From the NCBI GenBank assembly GCA_016490735.1, contig JAEMWC010000391.1, positions 572,501 through 636,500 of the forward strand: a stretch of 64,000 nt of DNA, given 5' to 3'. A program made the position numbers and the translations under genes. Positions 33,855-45,984 of the stretch are shown piece after piece. Within the stretch, counting starts at the first letter, position 1; the number at the start of each line of letters is the position of its first letter. The notes beneath the pieces were generated by a model. That model did no database searches. It saw only the letters and a list, made by a program, of their open reading frames with translations, and had not been told where the DNA came from. This DNA is from Pachyseris speciosa (taxonomy: Eukaryota; Cnidaria; Anthozoa; Scleractinia; Pachyseridae).

Positions 33855-34048
33855 AGGATTACAACTTTTCTCTTTGTTTGCTCAACACCCTGATAAGCAA
33901 CATTTTCTTAGGCTAACCCCGCCGTGTAAAATTGATATGCAGATTACCCGTTTGTTAAATTGTCGGGACAAAACTGATCTTCTCCACAACTTGAGGTGAG
34001 CTTGTATCAGCTGTCTGACCGGGCCACCCTGAGTTTCGTTAAATAAAG

Positions 34049-34265
34049 GTGTCTCCTCCTCCTCCTCCTCCTCCTCCTCCTCCTCCTCCTCCTCCTCCTC
34101 CTGCTTCTCCTGCTCCTCTTCATCGTCCTCCTCCTCCTCCTGCTCCTCTTCTTCCTCCTCCTCCCCCTCCTCCTCCTACTCTCTCTCCTCGTCCTCCTCC
34201 TCCTGCTCCTCCTCCTCCTCTTTCTCCTTCTCCTTCTTCTCCTCCTCCTCGTTCTTCTTCTTCTT
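34049..34265. repeat. (TCC)n/(CTC)n microsatellite
   Basis: Imperfect trinucleotide pyrimidine run. The Pro-rich frame across it is an artefact. Confidence 0.9.
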
Positions 34266-34496
34266 CTTGGTTTTCCGTTTCTTTATACGCTAGTAAGCAG
34301 AAGTCGATGTGCTTTCTAAAACTTTAAAAAGTTCTAAAACGCGTCTGCAACCTTGAGTAAGAAGAAGGCCATATAATGCAACACAAGGATACAAAGCATC
34401 GTGCTCCCTCTTTAATTCCACATTCAGTAAATTTTATCTAGTCCCTCTTTGCAGCCAAAAAGGTGATAAAGGGAACTACAGTCAAGTGAGAATATA

Positions 34497-35094
34497 CAGT
34501 GCGACCTCTATTAACTGCGGCCACCTATTAAGCGGCCACCCTCCATTAAACGGCCACTTTCTAAAGTCCCGAATTATTTGTCACTAAAATGCTGTATTCG
34601 ATACCTCTATTCAACGGCCACTGACCTCTATTAAGCGGCCGCGGCCACATTTTTGCTGTTGAAAGGTTATTATTTATTGCTTTTGTACCTCCATTTAGCG
34701 GCCAGCAAATTATCTTTTCAAGCGAAATGGTGACAGGAAGAAGGAATGGATGATACGTGATAACGACAAGTCCTTCAATTTAATCTCCATTGTAATGACA
34801 AGTCACAAGCCGCAAATTATATACACGTGCAAATCTTTCACATGGACAACACTTGTACTGTGCTTTAATTCCATCTGTAGCGTGCCTCTGTGTTAGAAGT
34901 ACAGTACAAACTTTACACGGACTGGAAATGCGCCAATACAGGGCACTTGATATTTCGTTACGTATTTTGTCAAAAAAATCACGTTGACTGCCATTTCTAC
35001 CCAATTTTTACTGTACCTCTATTAAACGGCCAACCTCTATTAAGCGGCCAGTTTTCAAAGTCCCGGGGGTGACCGCTTAATGGAGGTCGCACTG
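34497..35094. mobile_element. Pogo/Tc1-type MITE
   Basis: Termini CAGTGCGACCTC...GAGGTCGCACTG are flanked on both sides by TA. The interior repeats ATTAAGCGGCCA-type words. It is 598 bp and non-coding. Confidence 0.8.
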
Positions 35095-35171
35095 TAATTC
35101 AAAATTTCGTGTTTGCCGTTAATTCTTCCTGTAAATGTTTTACTGGTCTGCTTTGTCGATTTTTTAAACAG

Positions 35172-35239
35172 TACAAATGGGATGGCAAGAGGGTTAAATT
35201 AGGAGACATGGTATTTCGATTTCTGAGGATTTGTGAAAG
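35172..35239 (+). CDS. MARC-like MOSC-domain protein, exon
   Basis: 68 bp between TTTAAACAG and GTAAGG. It encodes YKWDGKRVKLGDMVFRFLR plus ICE and two bases of an Arg codon. The LGD-V-FR block is the expected MOSC segment after AFEE. Confidence 0.82.
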
Positions 35240-35557
35240 GTAAGGGCTCTCAGTTGGCCATAATTATGTAATGTGCAATACTATATATAGGAAGCATGGA
35301 CCCAAAAAAATCTCTTCACGTAATCTCATTTTACCTTTTGTGCCGTAGATGTACAGAAATTTCACACAAGAAAAAAATTTCTTTAGTTTGTTGTTGTCTG
35401 TAAACATCATCGCTTTTAAAGGCTTCCATTATATTAAGGGAATACTTTTACATTCAGGAAGATAATGTAAAAGCAGTTCATGCATGTTTTGGAAAGTGTT
35501 TTAATAAAAACAAAATCTCTATGAAATCAACTAAATAACCACCTTCTGTGTTATAAG

Positions 35558-35629
35558 GTGCACCTTTACGACAGTTAACCCGGAAACTGGCGAAAAGAAA
35601 GGAGACGAACCTTTGGTTACTTTGAGAAG
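35558..35629 (+). CDS. MARC-like MOSC-domain protein, exon
   Basis: 72 bp between TTATAAG and GTAAAT. It completes an Arg codon, then encodes CTFTTVNPETGEKKGDEPLV and TLR. The family cysteine that binds molybdenum cofactor lies in the matching (R)C-TTV position, so the active-site residue is kept. Confidence 0.82.
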
Positions 35630-35639
35630 GTAAATCCAT

Positions 35640-36915
35640 CTGAAACTGTTCGAATAACATATGATATTGATGAGTTCTGGGTGATGTTCTGTTCTCTTGC
35701 GCCGGGTTAGACTCAGCAGAACAACAAAAATTCTCTGAAAGAAATACAAGAGCTGCCAAAACTGAAACTGGATTCTGAAGGAAGCTAACAGCAATGGGCC
35801 ATTTCTGAGTTGCTTTAGAGCTCCTTATGAAAGCAAGACCTCAGGGCGCACAGTCTTTCTTGTGAAATGAGTTCTCATTTACATGTACAATAACATCAAT
35901 TTCGTCATGAAAAACTGTACAGAAAAGGATTCATTTTGAGAATTCGGATATGGCCAATCCAGTTTTACTTCACAAAGAAAAGAACTTGAATTGAACTTAA
36001 GGTAAATGCGGAAAATACTGGGATAATGCTTTACCAACAGAGTAACGTTTTCATTCACGTGACTACCAGCCATATTGGTTTACTGAAACAAAAGAAAGTA
36101 TTTGTTCAAAGAAATAAATTTGCATAAAAAATAGAATTCGATTCCCAGAGGTTTAGTTTGGGACACCAACATGGCCGCCGTTTCTTTGTTTTGAGACACC
36201 GACATGACCGCCGTGACGTCATGTGAAAACACTCTAAACGACTACAAGTTCGGATAATGTATTCACAGTGCTAAACAAGAAAGATTGCCAGATACGGGGC
36301 AAAAAACTGAAATACAATGTCGTTACAGGTGCAACACTTTAAGGGCGAGAACATGTCTATTCGCTACAGACAACTACCAGTTCTAACTAACAATGGAGGG
36401 TTTGTAATCAGAGTGAACTGGAATAAGTTTGTGGTCATTCAAAGAAGTGCAATTACGCTCGCGTCCTACAGAAGTCACAAGCAAACTTCGGAGGTGTATC
36501 ACTGCCTTGGCTCAAAAACGTTCATCACAAATCTCGTTTCCTCTTGTTTTATCACCATCTGAACTGACTGATAAGCAGACTCCTTTCATCAAATTTTCTC
36601 GATAAACAGGCTTATATACAGAATGAATGGCTTATATACAGGCTTTTTATTTATTCAACGTGCATGTATATTTGTTTTATCTCTTCACTTATCCCATACT
36701 CACAATTATTATACTTACTCTTTAAACAGTCCTACCCGCTACCCGCCTAGATTAGCCTTAGCTATTTGGGGGTTAGCGCTGTTTTGTATTATGTTGTTAA
36801 TTTTAATAAACTTGAACTTTAATAACTTGATCTTGAACTTCTATATGACAACCTGTCTCCAAACAAGTGAACCTGACAAATGTTCATGGCGTATTTTGCA
36901 ATGCTCAATTGTATT
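35640..36915. other. Intron sequence, nothing recognised
   Basis: AT-rich intron of the MARC-like gene before the piggyBac-like element. No exon, RNA gene or clear repeat seen. Confidence 0.6.
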
Positions 36916-37427
36916 TTAAGGACGGTGCCTCCTAATACGAAGACATTTTTTCGCGGATTATCACTATACTCAAATGTTGATGTTGGTAAGGGCTAACGAA
37001 AATTGAAAAGAAAATTGGGGGTAACCGTGCATTTTTCAGAGATAATTAAGTCCAAAAAGCTGCAAAAAATAGAGACTTAGTATTTTTTTCGCAAAAAAGA
37101 AAAGAAGAAATATTTCTCTGAACATTTCCTTAGAATTCCTGTTTACATATACCAAGGCAACAACAAACCAAAAGCTTTGAAACACATAACAACTGGTGAT
37201 ATAAAAACTACTTTTTATGTGGTATTTATTACAAAATCAATGCATTGGAGGCATTTTTGGCCCTGACTGCTCCCTTTTAGTTGAGCAAAAACACAGGCTA
37301 ACTATATTTTGCGAACTACGAAAAAATCACCATCTGTTGAGTAGGCTTACCACTTTCGTTTTGTGAGGTAAAAAGTGGGGGTCACCGAGCGTTTTTTAGA
37401 GCTAAATCGGTTATTTTCTACTTTTAA

Positions 37428-38053
37428 GGGGGACTAACTTAACTACAGACTTGGCGTTGTTGCCAAGGGATTTTTACGGATTGTATTTGTAAAACACGGT
37501 TTTTCGGTGTTTTTGCCACTATATTGGTGAAACGTGCGAAGAGGTGAACATGTAAAATTTATAAATTGTTATTGCGCGTGCGCAACTTGCCCCAGGCCCC
37601 AACCGCACTTTAGAGAGAAAAATCCCTAAAACTTGGAGAAAATTATGTGAAGTTCCAATTTTTTTGGCCAATCGGAGATATTCCAGCCTTCTTTACAAGA
37701 CTACGTAAGCAATTGTTGTTAACGTACATAACTGCAATGATAATGACGAAATGGTATGAATTTGCGTGCTTATGACGTCATAAATCTCACAAAAACGCGA
37801 ATTTCCAAAAATCGATACGTAGAGTTTTGCACCTTGGCGATCGTTAACCACTGGCACCATTTTCGATATCAAGAAGTGACTGGTCACGTGACTTACCAAA
37901 TATGGTTGTGACACGAAAACCTTGTAAAACTTATTAATTGTAAAAACATAGCCAGACAGCTTGTCTGTGCAAGCTAGGGTTTCCAAGATATGAGGGTTGG
38001 GAAGTTTCCATAGCAACATGGTTAGCTAATTTTGTAGTTAAGTTAGTCCCCCC
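37428..38053. mobile_element. Nested TTAA-flanked MITE
   Basis: Termini GGGGGACTAACTTAACTACA...TGTAGTTAAGTTAGTCCCCC between TTAA at 37424-37427 and 38054-38057. 626 bp, non-coding, inside the larger piggyBac-like element. Confidence 0.8.
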
Positions 38054-38792
38054 TTAAGGCGCTGTTTTGGGGGCTTGAGACAATTTTTGCTCTACTCCCT
38101 CCCTAGTAAGTGAAATATTTGCATGTCTTTTCCTTGGGCATGCTGGGATTTCCGGTATGGCGACACATGCTGGAACAAAAAATTTTCTTGATTCTTCGGG
38201 AATTAGTTCCCTGCTAGCAGAGGTCTCTAGCGACGCGAAAGGAGAGAGAGGACATTTTTTCAATGAAGATGGCTTTGAATGCTAAGAGCAAATTCGAAGA
38301 CGTTTTAGATGTGCATTTTGCGTAAATTTCAAAGTTTTTTCAAGTATAACTTGCCCTTTTGGGCTCTGGCGAAGTGGAAGACAAACACGTACGTAAGATC
38401 ACGTTTTGTAGTTTTGTCAATTACTTTGCAGTTGTTTCTTGTGGTTGTTTTATCTTTCTGGAAGGAGTTTTAAAATGCATAAAAACTACGCAGTTTGAGA
38501 GCCAGTATTCGTGATTCCTTGCTTCTGATTTTCTCAGTCCGTTATGCCAAATAAGTTCAAGCTTTTCATCAGTTACGAAGGTAAGACATCGTGTTATGTT
38601 ATATCTTACGTTCGATGAAAACATCTTTCTTTTTATCATTGTTGAAACAGCAATAAAATAAAAGAATAAAACCGAAACGGATTTGTCGTGTATTAAACCG
38701 ATATGTGTAGCACATGACTTTTTTAAGCGATTCCTTTGAATCAGTTTATGCAGCGATATGTTTTGATTAAGCTTAATTCTTATATTATTTGC

Positions 38793-39998
38793 GGGTGTCT
38801 AGAAAACGAAGACCGAAGACCGAAGACCGAAGACCCCTAGAAAACGAAGACCCCCTAGAAAACGAAGACCTAGAAAACGAAGACCCCTAGAAAACGAAGA
38901 CCCCCTAGAAAACGAAGACATGAATCCTAAGACCCGATCAAAACCGTCGGCGAAATTAACACTGAATACGACATTTAATGGAATCATATAATACTCCTGG
39001 ATTATTTCGTTTACTTCCCCAATGATTGGATGCGGTTATTTGACAGGAGGTCACGCCAACATTTAACCTTGTCCTATTCTCTGCTCAACTGGCAACTCAC
39101 TGCATTTAAAGCGTGGGACGTCTACAAATTTCACTTCCAGGTGACCCTTTTCGAAACAGCTGAGGAAGCTTAAAGCCGCGAAACATGGACATAGCTGGAA
39201 TCTTTCGATCGCTCTAAAACACAATTTTCGCGCCAAAATTTTACATTTGTCTCACGTGCGATCGCCGACCTTCGACCTCAAGGCAAGCCATCGTTTTGTC
39301 ACGTCTCCATTGTATCTAAACACAGTCTAAGACATCTATGTTTTGCAATGAGCTTCGATAACACAAAACTGTTTAACGCAGATTTCTGAGCTACACTCCC
39401 TCACCAGATGTTTGAATCTTTTCACTTACATCATGCGAGACATTCAAATCAAGATAAAAAATGTATTCGAATAAAACGTTCTTTCATTGTTCACTTCCGT
39501 CACGCAATATTAGGTCAAATAAGATCTTTATTCGGGTCGCTTGATTTGATTTAAAGTTGGGGATTAGATATATTCGGGCTATGGAACCTTCGCGAAACAA
39601 AACAAAGCAAAGTCGGCCCACCAGGAGCCGAAGGCAGTGACGAATAAAGCTCAACACGGCGCGCAACGCTGGAAGTAATTTCGCCGAATGTTTTGGTGTT
39701 CGTTTCTTGAGGGTCTTATTTTTTTGTAACAGCCTGGCACGACTTCCATAAAATTTATCGTTTATCAGGTTGTTTCCACACTACATGACCGAACAAAATG
39801 TTGTGAGATCGATCTTTCGCCTCACGGATAGAACTTCCAGGGGGTCTTAGTTTTCTAGGGGGTCTTCGTTTTCTAGGGGTCTTCGTTTTCTAGGGGGTCT
39901 TCGTTTTCTAGGGGTCTTCGTTTTCTAGGTCTTCGTTTTCTAGGGGGTCTTCGTTTTCTAGGGGTCTTCGGTCTTCGGTCTTCGTTTTCTAGACACCC
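38793..39998. mobile_element. Mutator-like element with tandem subterminal repeats
   Basis: Ends GGGTGTCTAGAAAACGAAGA and its inverse are flanked by a 10-bp direct repeat TATTATTTGC (38783-38792, 39999-40008), which fits the 9-11-bp duplications of MULEs. Each ~130-160-bp end is built of repeated CTAGAAAACGAAGACCCC-type units, inverted at the other end. The ~900-bp core has no long frame. It inserted into the piggyBac-like element. Confidence 0.78.
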
Positions 39999-40313
39999 TA
40001 TTATTTGCCACTTCACTTCAATTGCTTTTCCCGGCGTGATTCAGCGTAATCTCATAAAACACACCACAATAACGCTTTCGTTTACGGGTTTTTGGTGTAG
40101 ACAGCCTGTTGCCAATCCTGTAAAACTATCCGCTAAATCAAGAGCTTACAAAAAATACGATAACCATCAAAAAAAACAATCTTCTGAGGGAATCGCGCGA
40201 GTAATCGCGCAAGATAAGATGGTTGCGTGGTGCGCAGAACGAATGCGCATTAGCAATAGGAGGCACCGTCCTTAATTGTGGTGTGATCTTTCTTTCGGCT
40301 TTTCATTTTTCAG

Positions 40314-40440
40314 ACTGAAGGACTCAGATGGTAGAGATCCGAAATATGGCAAGGCACCTCTTTTTGGAGCTTATGTGTCTCCCCTGAGGGATGATGAGGG
40401 GCTCATAAGGATAGGAGAGAGTGTAATGGTTGAAGAATAG
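40314..40440 (+). CDS. MARC-like MOSC-domain protein, last exon
   Basis: Starts after TTTTTCAG and completes an Arg codon. It encodes 41 residues including KYGKAPLFGAYVSPLRDDEG and IRIGESVMVEE, then TAG (40438-40440). The YGK-PLFGAY and I-IGE-V-V blocks are the usual C-terminus of MARC proteins. All three visible junctions keep the frame, so this gene part is intact. The BEL/Pao element begins 139 bp after the stop, probably in the 3' UTR. Confidence 0.85.
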
Positions 40441-40579
40441 CATTTAGGGATGCAGAGGGAGAAAGAGAGCCAGAGAGACTGTTAAATTTTGCTGCGCCAC
40501 TGCACATGAATGACTTTCCGACTTTAATATTTCCTTATATATGTGTAACTGGTTTTGTTATAACTCTCAACATGATTAT

Positions 40580-40807
40580 TGTTCGAGAGAGTTTTTGTTG
40601 CGTGACCGAAGGCCGACGCTATTAATGGCCAACGTTACCATACACCGTTGTAAACCGATACTGTGTGAACTTTGAGCAGGGTTTTGGAGAGAGTTTTTTC
40701 GCATACCGTGGTTGTAACTCGTTCCTAAGGATTAAAAAGCCGTTTAAACCGTTCAATTCCGTATCTTTTTATCGTGATTAGTTGGGGGTATATAACCGTA
40801 ACAAACA
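40580..40807 (+). repeat. 5' LTR
   Basis: TGTTCGAGAG...AACAAACA. About five mismatches to the 3' LTR seen by eye. Confidence 0.93.
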
Positions 40808-40809
40808 TT

Positions 40810-40827
40810 TGGTCCTTCGAGCCGGAT
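40810..40827 (+). other. Primer-binding site, tRNA-Tyr type
   Basis: TGGTCCTTCGAGCCGGAT is complementary to the 3' end of eukaryotic tRNA-Tyr (including CCA), three bases after the 5' LTR. Confidence 0.8.
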
Positions 40828-40887
40828 GAGAACCAGTGGATTGAGAATACGCCGTGAAAACCGAAAGAATATTGCAGTTGCGATCGA

Positions 40888-42204
40888 TTGAAGAATTGGG
40901 GGCGTTCCCGTTTGGAAACAGTTTACGTTCTTTATAACGTTGGAAAGAAGTTACCTCGAAGAATGGCTAGTGAAGAGGAGGATATTGCGGAATCTAGCAA
41001 GCCCAGCGAACAAGAACGCTGTCTACGAGATTTAAGGAAGGAAAAAAGGAACGCAAAGTCACAAATGACCCGCTTGTTGACAAAGTTGTCTGGTGCTCTC
41101 GCTGAGCAGAATCCCCGACACACCGACATAACAGAGCTTCTAACGCGTATCGAGGAACAGAATGACTTCGCGCTTTCAATTATGCAGGAACTGGAAATCG
41201 AGTACCGCGACAGCAACGCAGCAAAAGCAGCGGAGAAAGTCAGCGACGAAGCAGACGCCCTCGTTGAACAAGTTGACCGCGAAACTAGCCCGGCTCGCTT
41301 GTTGCTTGCATCCCTTGTTAAAGTGAAATCACGATCAATTGCGAGTTCCATTGATGGGAGCGAAACATCAGAAAGAAGACGACAAAAAGAAAAGCCCGGG
41401 TCGGAAGCGCGTGCTAGAAAGGAGAACTTAGAACGGGAAATCGAAATGAAGCTAGAAGAATTAGAACGCCAACAGAAAGAGCTTCAATTTGTGAACGACG
41501 AAGTAATCAAGAGACGAAAGGAATTAGAGGAGGAGATCGAGAATGAATTAGGTCTTGTGGAGAACGGAGATCAGGAAATTCATCAGTCCACTTCACCGGA
41601 GAATACCGCCATGCAAATTGTTACGAACGATGAACAACAAAACGAAAACAGAGAGTCTCAAAAATCGCACCCCGGTGAACGTTCCGTAAACGAGACAGTT
41701 TCTAAACCTCAACTTCCTGTCAAGCCTAATTTTGCTGGTATTTCCACGCAAGGGCAACTCGAAAGAATTAGAATCCCAGTCTTTTCAGGGAACAAGATGG
41801 AGTTTCAGAAGTGGAACGCTGAGTTTACCAGCTGTGTCGATCAGACTTCGCTCTCTCCTCAATTTAAGATGCTCCGTTTGGAGGCGTGTCTCGCCGGTGA
41901 AGCTACTAACACGATAAAAGGGCTTGGCTACTCACTCGAATCGTACGAGGCAGCTAAAGCACGATTGTTTCGCAAGTACGGAGGGAGCCGACGACAAGTT
42001 CAGTCCCACCTTGAAGAACTCCGAAAGTTGAAACCGCTCCGGGACAATAACGCAAAGGAATTAGAAACATTTGCCGACGTCCTCGAGCGAGCTGTGATTA
42101 CTCTTAAAGAGAATGGCCGCGACTCCGATTTAGAAGGCGGGACGCTACATACCATGATTTTGGAAAAGATCCCCGAGCGTTTATTAGCCCAGTATTATCG
42201 GTGA
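40888..42204 (+). pseudogene. BEL/Pao Gag region, ended by a premature stop
   Basis: 438 codons: a basic coiled-coil half (about 1-240), then a capsid-like DUF1759-type region (RIPVFSGNKMEFQKW, LRLEACLAGEAT, ETFADVLERAVITL). A TGA at 42202-42204 interrupts it; the same frame continues in 42241-43116. Confidence 0.85.
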
Positions 42205-42240
42205 TTAAACGACAGCAAGCTCCAAGAATCCCTTGAGACG

Positions 42241-43116
42241 TTGAAAGACTGGGTTGCCGAAGAAGCTGCCTACCAAATACTAGCTACCGAAATTAAGAAT
42301 GGTATCTCACCGGAAAGTCAATTAGACAGACAAAGGAGTGGAAGGAATCCCCGAAGTTTCTTCGGCCAGAGAACTGACAGAAAGAGTCAAAAGTGCCACA
42401 AGTGTTCCGGAAATCATCCGATTTGGAGATGTGACTCATTTCAGAAGCTGTGTGTCGATGACAGGTGGCAAATGGTGAAACAAGTAGGACTTTGTTTCCG
42501 ATGTCTAGGAGATAATCACCATGGAAAGTCTTGCCAAAGGAGCCGACAGTGCAACACGAACGGATGCAAAGGAAATCACCATCATCTCCTTCACTATGAG
42601 AGCTCACCTAGGCAATTCCGGTTGCGACCAGAAGCCGAACCGTACGTTTCTTCTCAGACCGCTCCACACCGTATTCAGTCCACGCCTATTCAGACGCCGA
42701 ACAGCACCCATGAAAGACCGGGATTGACCATGGAGGGGAATGTTGTCAACCGACCAGTTACCTTGGAAACGTACACAGGTCAAGTGCAAGTGGCATTACG
42801 AACAGTTCCGATTATCCTGAAGAATGGAGAGAGACGAGTTCTGGTAAATTGTCTGCTAGACGAAGGCAGCGACACCACGTATATTAACGAAGATGTTGTT
42901 GAAGAGCTCGGCCTCGCCGGTAAAAAAGAAAAGATCACAGTAAAGGTTGCAAACGATCAGAGTGTCCGCTTCTTGTCAAGTACAATCAAGATTGGCCTAG
43001 AAAGCACCGATGGCCGCGTCGACACAGAGATAACCGCCAAAACATCAGAAAAGATCTGCGGTGGTTTGAAAGCAGTGAATTGGCTGAAGATCCAAGACAA
43101 GTGGAATCGTCGGTGA
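42241..43116 (+). pseudogene. BEL/Pao nucleocapsid and protease region
   Basis: Cys/His knuckles (CHKCSGNHPIWRC, CFRCLGDNHHGKSC) precede a DUF1758-type aspartic protease with LLDEGSDTTYIN. At about 43112 the sequence jumps to the RT palm in another frame, so the RT N-terminal region is deleted. Confidence 0.82.
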
Positions 43117-43126
43117 TATTAGCCAA

Positions 43127-43909
43127 ATGTATCATCAGCTTGTGTTACGTGAAGAAGACCGACCGATGCACCGTTTCCTATGGCGTGACCTGAACCCTCG
43201 CAAGGAACCAGAGGTTTATGAATTTCTCCATTTCGTATTTGGTGGCTGTTATTGCCCATTCTGTACCCAGTTTACATGGCAGAAGCATGCTGAAATCCAC
43301 CAAGAGTTATACCCACAGGCAGCGAATGCAGTTAAGAATCATTGCTATATGGATGACCTCATGCCCTCACTCGAACCCGTTGAGGTTGCCATAGAGACGA
43401 GACGACAATTAACCGAGATGGGTGATAAGGCAGGATTTCACGTCAGGAAGTGGGTGTCCAACCTAACAGAAGTGTTGGCAGATGTTCCCGACGAAGACCG
43501 CGCCTCTGAAGTTGACTTAGATAAGAACCAGTTGCCGGTGACGAAAACACTGGGTGTGTCCTGGGCCGCGCGGGATGATGAGTTCCTGTTTTATTATTCG
43601 CCGCCGCCAGAGGACTTCAAGTACACCAAAAGGAATGTCCTCAAGAAAACCGCAACCCTGTTCGATCCGTTGGGTTTCCTCTCGCCTTTCGTGGTCAAGG
43701 CCAAACTACTCATGCAGCAGACATGGTTAGCAGCATTGGAATGGGACGACGATCTCCCACCTGAACAAAGGGAACAGTGGAAACACTGGTTTAGTGAGCT
43801 ACCACTCCTTGAAGAAATCAAGATTCCTCACTGTTTGAAAGATGCGAGTAAGCAAGTCAGTTCCGTCAGCCTGCACACATTCTCAGACGCTTCCGAGAAA
43901 GCTTATTAA
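43127..43909 (+). pseudogene. BEL/Pao reverse transcriptase remnant
   Basis: Retains MYHQLVLREEDRPMHRFLWR, the catalytic CYMDDL box (about residue 74) and the connection (TLFDPLGFLSPF). It lacks the upstream fingers and ends at an in-frame TAA (43907-43909) inside the RNase H start (FSDASEKAY). Confidence 0.85.
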
Positions 43910-43981
43910 GCCGCCGTTTACAGCCGACACGAATACGCCGACGGAACAATAACGACTCGGCTCATCGCATCGAAGACTCGG

Positions 43982-45562
43982 TTGGCACCAGTGAAGACTC
44001 TGAGTATTCCGAGGCTGGAACTCATGGGGGCTGTAATTGGATTGAGACTTTCAAAGCAAGTTTGCTCGGCGCTCAATGTTGAAGAGAGCAGTGTTACCTA
44101 TTGGGTGGATAGTTTGAATGTTGGATTCTGGATTCGTGGACAAAGCCGCGAGTACAAGCCTTTTGTCGCTCACCGTGTTGGTGAGATCCACGACCAATCT
44201 CGTCCTGACCAATGGCGTTACGTACCGACTAAAGTGAATCCCGCAGACATGGGCATCAGGGGAATGACCGCACGAGAATTGGCCGAGAATACAAGATGGT
44301 GGAACGGCCCAGAGTTCTTACGCCATCCTGAAGCAGAGTGGCCAGATTGTAAATTCGACAAACCTTCCGAAGAAGCCATGAAAGAGCTCAAGTCAACGCC
44401 AAGATCGAATAATGATGATTCAGCTACTTTCAATACCACTCTACCGACCGGTGAAAGTCCATCAGACACGGACGAGGCTGAAGGCGAGGCCTGGCGACTA
44501 GACCCCTCAAGATACTCGAAGTGGTATAGGACTAAACCGAAAGGCCGGTTAGAGTTGGGACTATCCCTAGTGCGCGTGAGAAGCTGGGTGCAACGCTTTG
44601 TTAACAACTGCCGAAGACTACAGCAGCAAAGAGAACTGGGTGAGCTGTCAGCAGCAGAATTACAAAGCACAGAAGAGAAAATCATCAAGGAAACTCAAGG
44701 TACAGAATTCAGAGAAGAAATCGAGGCACTGAAGCACAGCCAACCCCTGCTGCGTAAAAGCTCTATTCTCCCGTTCACGCCTATGATGATCAACGGAATC
44801 CTGCGCTCTAACACCAGGCTACGCCATTCCAGTGATCTTTCTCCCGACGTCAAGTTCCCTATTATTCTGCTGAAGAAGAACCATGTGACAGGATTAATCG
44901 TGAAATATTACCATGAATGCGAGGGACATCGGATGGGGGTCAACTTCACAATAAATCATCTCCGTGAAAAGTACCTGGTGATTCACGTCCGCCAGGAGGT
45001 AAAACGAGCAAGCAAAGAGTGCCGTGAGTGTGCAAGACATTTTCAAGTTCACCCAGCCAAACAGCAGATGGCTCCGTTGCCGCAAATCCGCTTGGAAAAG
45101 ACATCCCGACCATTTGAGAACTGCGCCGTTGACTTCGCAGGACCGTATCTCACCATGCAAGGGCGAGGACGGACCCGGGCCAAACGTTACCTGTGTTTGT
45201 TTGTTTGTCTTCAAACACACTGTTGTCATTTAGAGATGGCAAGTTCCCTTGAGACCGACGCATTTCTCAACGCATTCATCCGAATGACCGCAAGAAGAGG
45301 ATTGCCAACACAGATGTTGAGTGACAATGGAACGAACTTTGTTGGTGCCGACAAAGAAATTAGAGAATTGGTGAGTCAGCTGGACCACAATCATCTTCAG
45401 CGTATTACAACGAATCATGGTGTTAACTGGCATTGGAACCCTCCGCTAGCTCCTCACTTTGGAGGTGTGTTTGAGAGCATGATCAAATCCGCAAAGCGTG
45501 CCATCTACGCCGTTCTCAGAGACGCAGACGTCAATGATGAAGAGCACGTTTCCAGGAAGTGA
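43982..45562 (+). pseudogene. BEL/Pao RNase H-integrase remnant
   Basis: Continues the RT frame with RNase H (IPRLELMGAVIGLRLS, WVDSLNVGFWI), the H2C2 zinc region (YHECEGHRMG...CRECARHF) and the integrase core (DFAGPY, LSDNGTNFVGA, FGGVFESMIK). After 45556 the C-terminal DUF5641-type part is mostly deleted; a short piece of its end (VRVVDVRIGDKVLRRPITR) survives at about 45570-45625 in another frame. Confidence 0.85.
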
Positions 45563-45741
45563 CAACCTTGTCAGAGTTGTTGATGTGCGGATTGGTGACA
45601 AGGTCCTTAGGAGACCAATCACAAGAATTTCTCCGTTAGAAATTACGACGAACTTTGAACATTGATCGCTTACCGTTATCTAGAACGCTGTTCCATTTTA
45701 GTTTTGTTTTGTATGCGAATTTCGAGTTCATAGCCTCTTAA

Positions 45742-45756
45742 TTCGGGAGGGGAAGA
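45742..45756 (+). other. Polypurine tract
   Basis: GGGAGGGGAAGA directly before the 3' LTR. Confidence 0.75.
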
Positions 45757-45984
45757 TGTTCGAGAGAGTTTTTGTTGCGTGACCGAAGGCCGACGCTGTT
45801 AATGGACAAGGTTACCATACACCGTTGTAAACCGATACTGTGTGAACTTTGAGCAGGGTTTTGGAGAGAGTTTTTTCGCATACCGTGGTTGTAACTCGTT
45901 CCTAAGGATTAAAAAGCCGTTTAAACCGTTCAATTCCGTATCTTTTTATCGTGATTAGTTGGGAGTATATAACCGTAACCAACA
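45757..45984 (+). repeat. 3' LTR
   Basis: 228 bp, ends ...AACCAACA; followed by the ATTAT duplication. Confidence 0.93.

Larger units (their letters stand above)
36920..40271. mobile_element. PiggyBac-like non-autonomous element (TTAA target)
   Basis: TTAA at 36916-36919 and 40272-40275 flank termini GGACGGTGCCTCCTA... and ...TAGGAGGCACCGTCC. At 3.35 kb it has no transposase frame and hosts two nested elements (37428-38053 and 38793-39998). The last ~260 bp before the right end are unique to it. The right end lies 42 bp before the last MARC exon. Confidence 0.85.
40580..45984 (+). mobile_element. Defective BEL/Pao LTR retrotransposon
   Basis: 5,405 bp with two 228-bp LTRs, primer-binding site, polypurine tract and 5-bp target duplication ATTAT (40575-40579, 45985-45989). 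The gag-protease-RT-RNase H-integrase order is BEL/Pao-like, but the copy has two in-frame stops and at least two internal deletions, so it cannot encode a working polyprotein. Confidence 0.93.

Noticed and set aside
34049..34327. Proline-rich ORF
   Set aside because: Microsatellite (TCC)n artefact.
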